This document shows, piece after piece, positions 23,787 through 24,784 of a DNA stretch of 24,784 bases (its first letter is position 1; the number at the start of each line of letters is the position of its first letter). The notes below the pieces were generated by a model. That model saw nothing but the letters and a program-made list of their open reading frames with translations. It ran no database searches and was not told the DNA's origin. The position numbers were made by a program, and so were the translations under genes. The DNA is taken from assembly GCA_002926195.1 (NCBI GenBank), contig MZXQ01000105.1, positions 7,101-31,884 of the forward strand, given 5' to 3'. This DNA comes from Candidatus Methanomarinus sp. HR1 (GTDB lineage Archaea; Halobacteriota; Methanosarcinia; Methanosarcinales; Methanocomedenaceae).

Positions 23787-24212
23787 ATGCCGGATTTCAG
23801 AGTTATAGTTTCAGATGGTGATAAAGGAGCAGCTTATCAGATAGAGGTTTCAGACAACCAGGCAAACATGTTCATAGGTAAGAAAATAGGTGAAATGATA
23901 GATGGGGATGGTTTAAAACTTCCTGGATATTCATTAAAAATAACAGGTGGAACAGATAAGGATGGTTTCCCTATGCGAGGAGGGCTATCCGGTCCAAACC
24001 GTCGCAATATCCTGATCACAGGTGGTGTTGGATTTAAATCTCAAGTGAAGGGCATGAGGCAACGCAAGGCCATAAGAGGTGAAGAAATCTCATCTGCAAT
24101 AGGACAGATAAATATGGTCGTTACTGAAACCGGGAATAAATCCCTTGGTGAACTATTAAGCGGGAAATCAGAAGAAACCGAAGAACCTGAAATAGAAGAG
24201 TCCGAAGAATGA
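23787..24212 (+). CDS. rps6e: 30S ribosomal protein S6e
   Basis: 141 aa. MPDFRVIVSDGDKGAAYQIE is the conserved start, followed by FIGKKIGEMIDGDGLKLPGYSLKITGGTDKDGFPMRGG, the S6e core with its basic loop. GPNRRNILITGGVGFKSQVKGMRQRKAIRGEEIS is equally diagnostic. The last ~20 residues (SGKSEETEEPEIEESEE) form an acidic, probably disordered tail, longer than the bare archaeal core. It belongs to the small-subunit body. AAAAGGAG is the ribosome site, 8 nt before the ATG. Confidence 0.97.
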   Translation: MPDFRVIVSDGDKGAAYQIEVSDNQANMFIGKKIGEMIDGDGLKLPGYSLKITGGTDKDGFPMRGGLSGPNRRNILITGGVGFKSQVKGMRQRKAIRGEEISSAIGQINMVVTETGNKSLGELLSGKSEETEEPEIEESEE

Positions 24213-24784
24213 AGAACTTTTATCCAACGAAACATTAAATAAATCAGTTCCAGGCTTCGGATTGCCGGGTGGATTGATCTTATTACTTATGAGATGGGCA
24301 TTAGTCAAGCGGATGATTGTAGTTTGGTAAAAGATCTATTGCAACAACAGCAAATGAAAATTTGAGTCTCATTCTTGCGGTGAGGAAACTGAGAAGCTGG
24401 GTTGTGAAGAGGAATTATAATGCTCTAAATTCCGGAGATGTATTTCCAAGCGTATCTAATAGTCTGATCCATAATGGCACAAAACCCTGATATATGACGC
24501 TTTATATGATGCAAACCACTTATTGGCATGTACAATTGTTGAATCGAATATAGTCTACTTTTAGATTATTCTCTCTCTACATGTAATATAAGCAAGTTTT
24601 TCTATATTGCCTTTAAAGAGAGTGGTGATGATCTGGAGGTATTTTTAGAGTAAATAGATTGGTAGACTGTGGTTCTGGTGGGCAATGGAGTATGATATTA
24701 CTTACACAATGCTGCAATAGATGGATCGTTTATAAACTATGCAATCCATCCAAGACTAACAGATAAGATGACATTGTACAAAGT
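24213..24784. other. Gene-poor 3' end of window, possible decayed genes
   Basis: No intact gene is seen on either strand. Several short open stretches are protein-like: about 24539-24650 (+, ending KFFYIAFKESGDDLEVFLE) after a stop at 24539; RLWFWWAMEYDITYTML before a stop near 24720; and an open frame reaching the window edge (AIDGSFINYAIHPRLTDKM). These last two lie in different frames and read on from each other, as a frameshifted gene would. No family is recognised and no promoter or tRNA is evident. Confidence 0.3.

Overview
The window is archaeal and most likely from a methanogen-related euryarchaeon of the Methanosarcinales type, a group that includes ANME-2 relatives. The gene set supports this: SRP54, archaeal GatD (Glu-tRNA(Gln) amidotransferase), ribosomal protein S6e, archaeal Elp3, type II (archaeal) GAPDH, a GluRS lacking a classical HIGH motif, and an MfnF-like methanofuran-biosynthesis kinase fold. 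MfnF points to a methanofuran-using C1 metabolism. The sequence alone does not fix the species. The DNA is AT-rich, with archaeal TATA-like boxes and frequent GGAGG-type ribosome binding sites.

Layout. 1-350: 3' end of a secreted or anchored Asp-rich DxDxDG (calcium-binding-like) protein, closed by a hairpin plus T-run terminator. 351-1187: a gene-poor stretch, then a two-gene RelE-type toxin-antitoxin module. 1309-7988 (+): a probable five-gene run of membrane-anchored alpha/beta hydrolase, Agl23-like polytopic GT39-type protein, FAD-dependent NAD(P)-binding oxidoreductase, glutamyl-tRNA synthetase, and a class I SAM methyltransferase with a THUMP-like end. 8080-11529 (-): a compact operon read right to left, argH - gatD - YkgJ-type cysteine-cluster protein - a 47-aa Cys-rich protein. 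The first three overlap by 8 and 4 nt.

11530-12925: intergenic DNA with a perfect 20-bp inverted repeat, a response regulator with the HTH in front of the receiver domain, and a 46-aa small ORF immediately upstream of it. 12926-18112 (-): an ATPase - TadB-like - TadC-like type IV filament export set followed by SRP54. 18197-19798 (+): Elp3, transcribed divergently from the ATPase. 19820-20214: very small ORFs around a clear 56-aa CxxC-x17-CxxC zinc-ribbon protein. 20453-22690 (+): GAPDH and a U32 peptidase-family protein. GAPDH has a leader with a 24-codon upstream ORF ending in TAATG at its start codon. 22712-23686 (-): MfnF. 23787-24212 (+): S6e. The last 570 bases hold no convincing gene.

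The most unusual non-coding signal is a small dispersed palindromic element. Two copies (12863-12926 and 20262-20326) match at 50 of 56 positions after the T-run. A third (11624-11666) shares the AGTATATCAAGT-ATA-ACTTGATATA core as a perfect 43-nt hairpin. Also notable are several unlisted small proteins: 8080-8223, 12503-12643, 19967-20137, and the GAPDH leader ORF. Functions are assigned from recognised motifs and families by eye. No database search was run.
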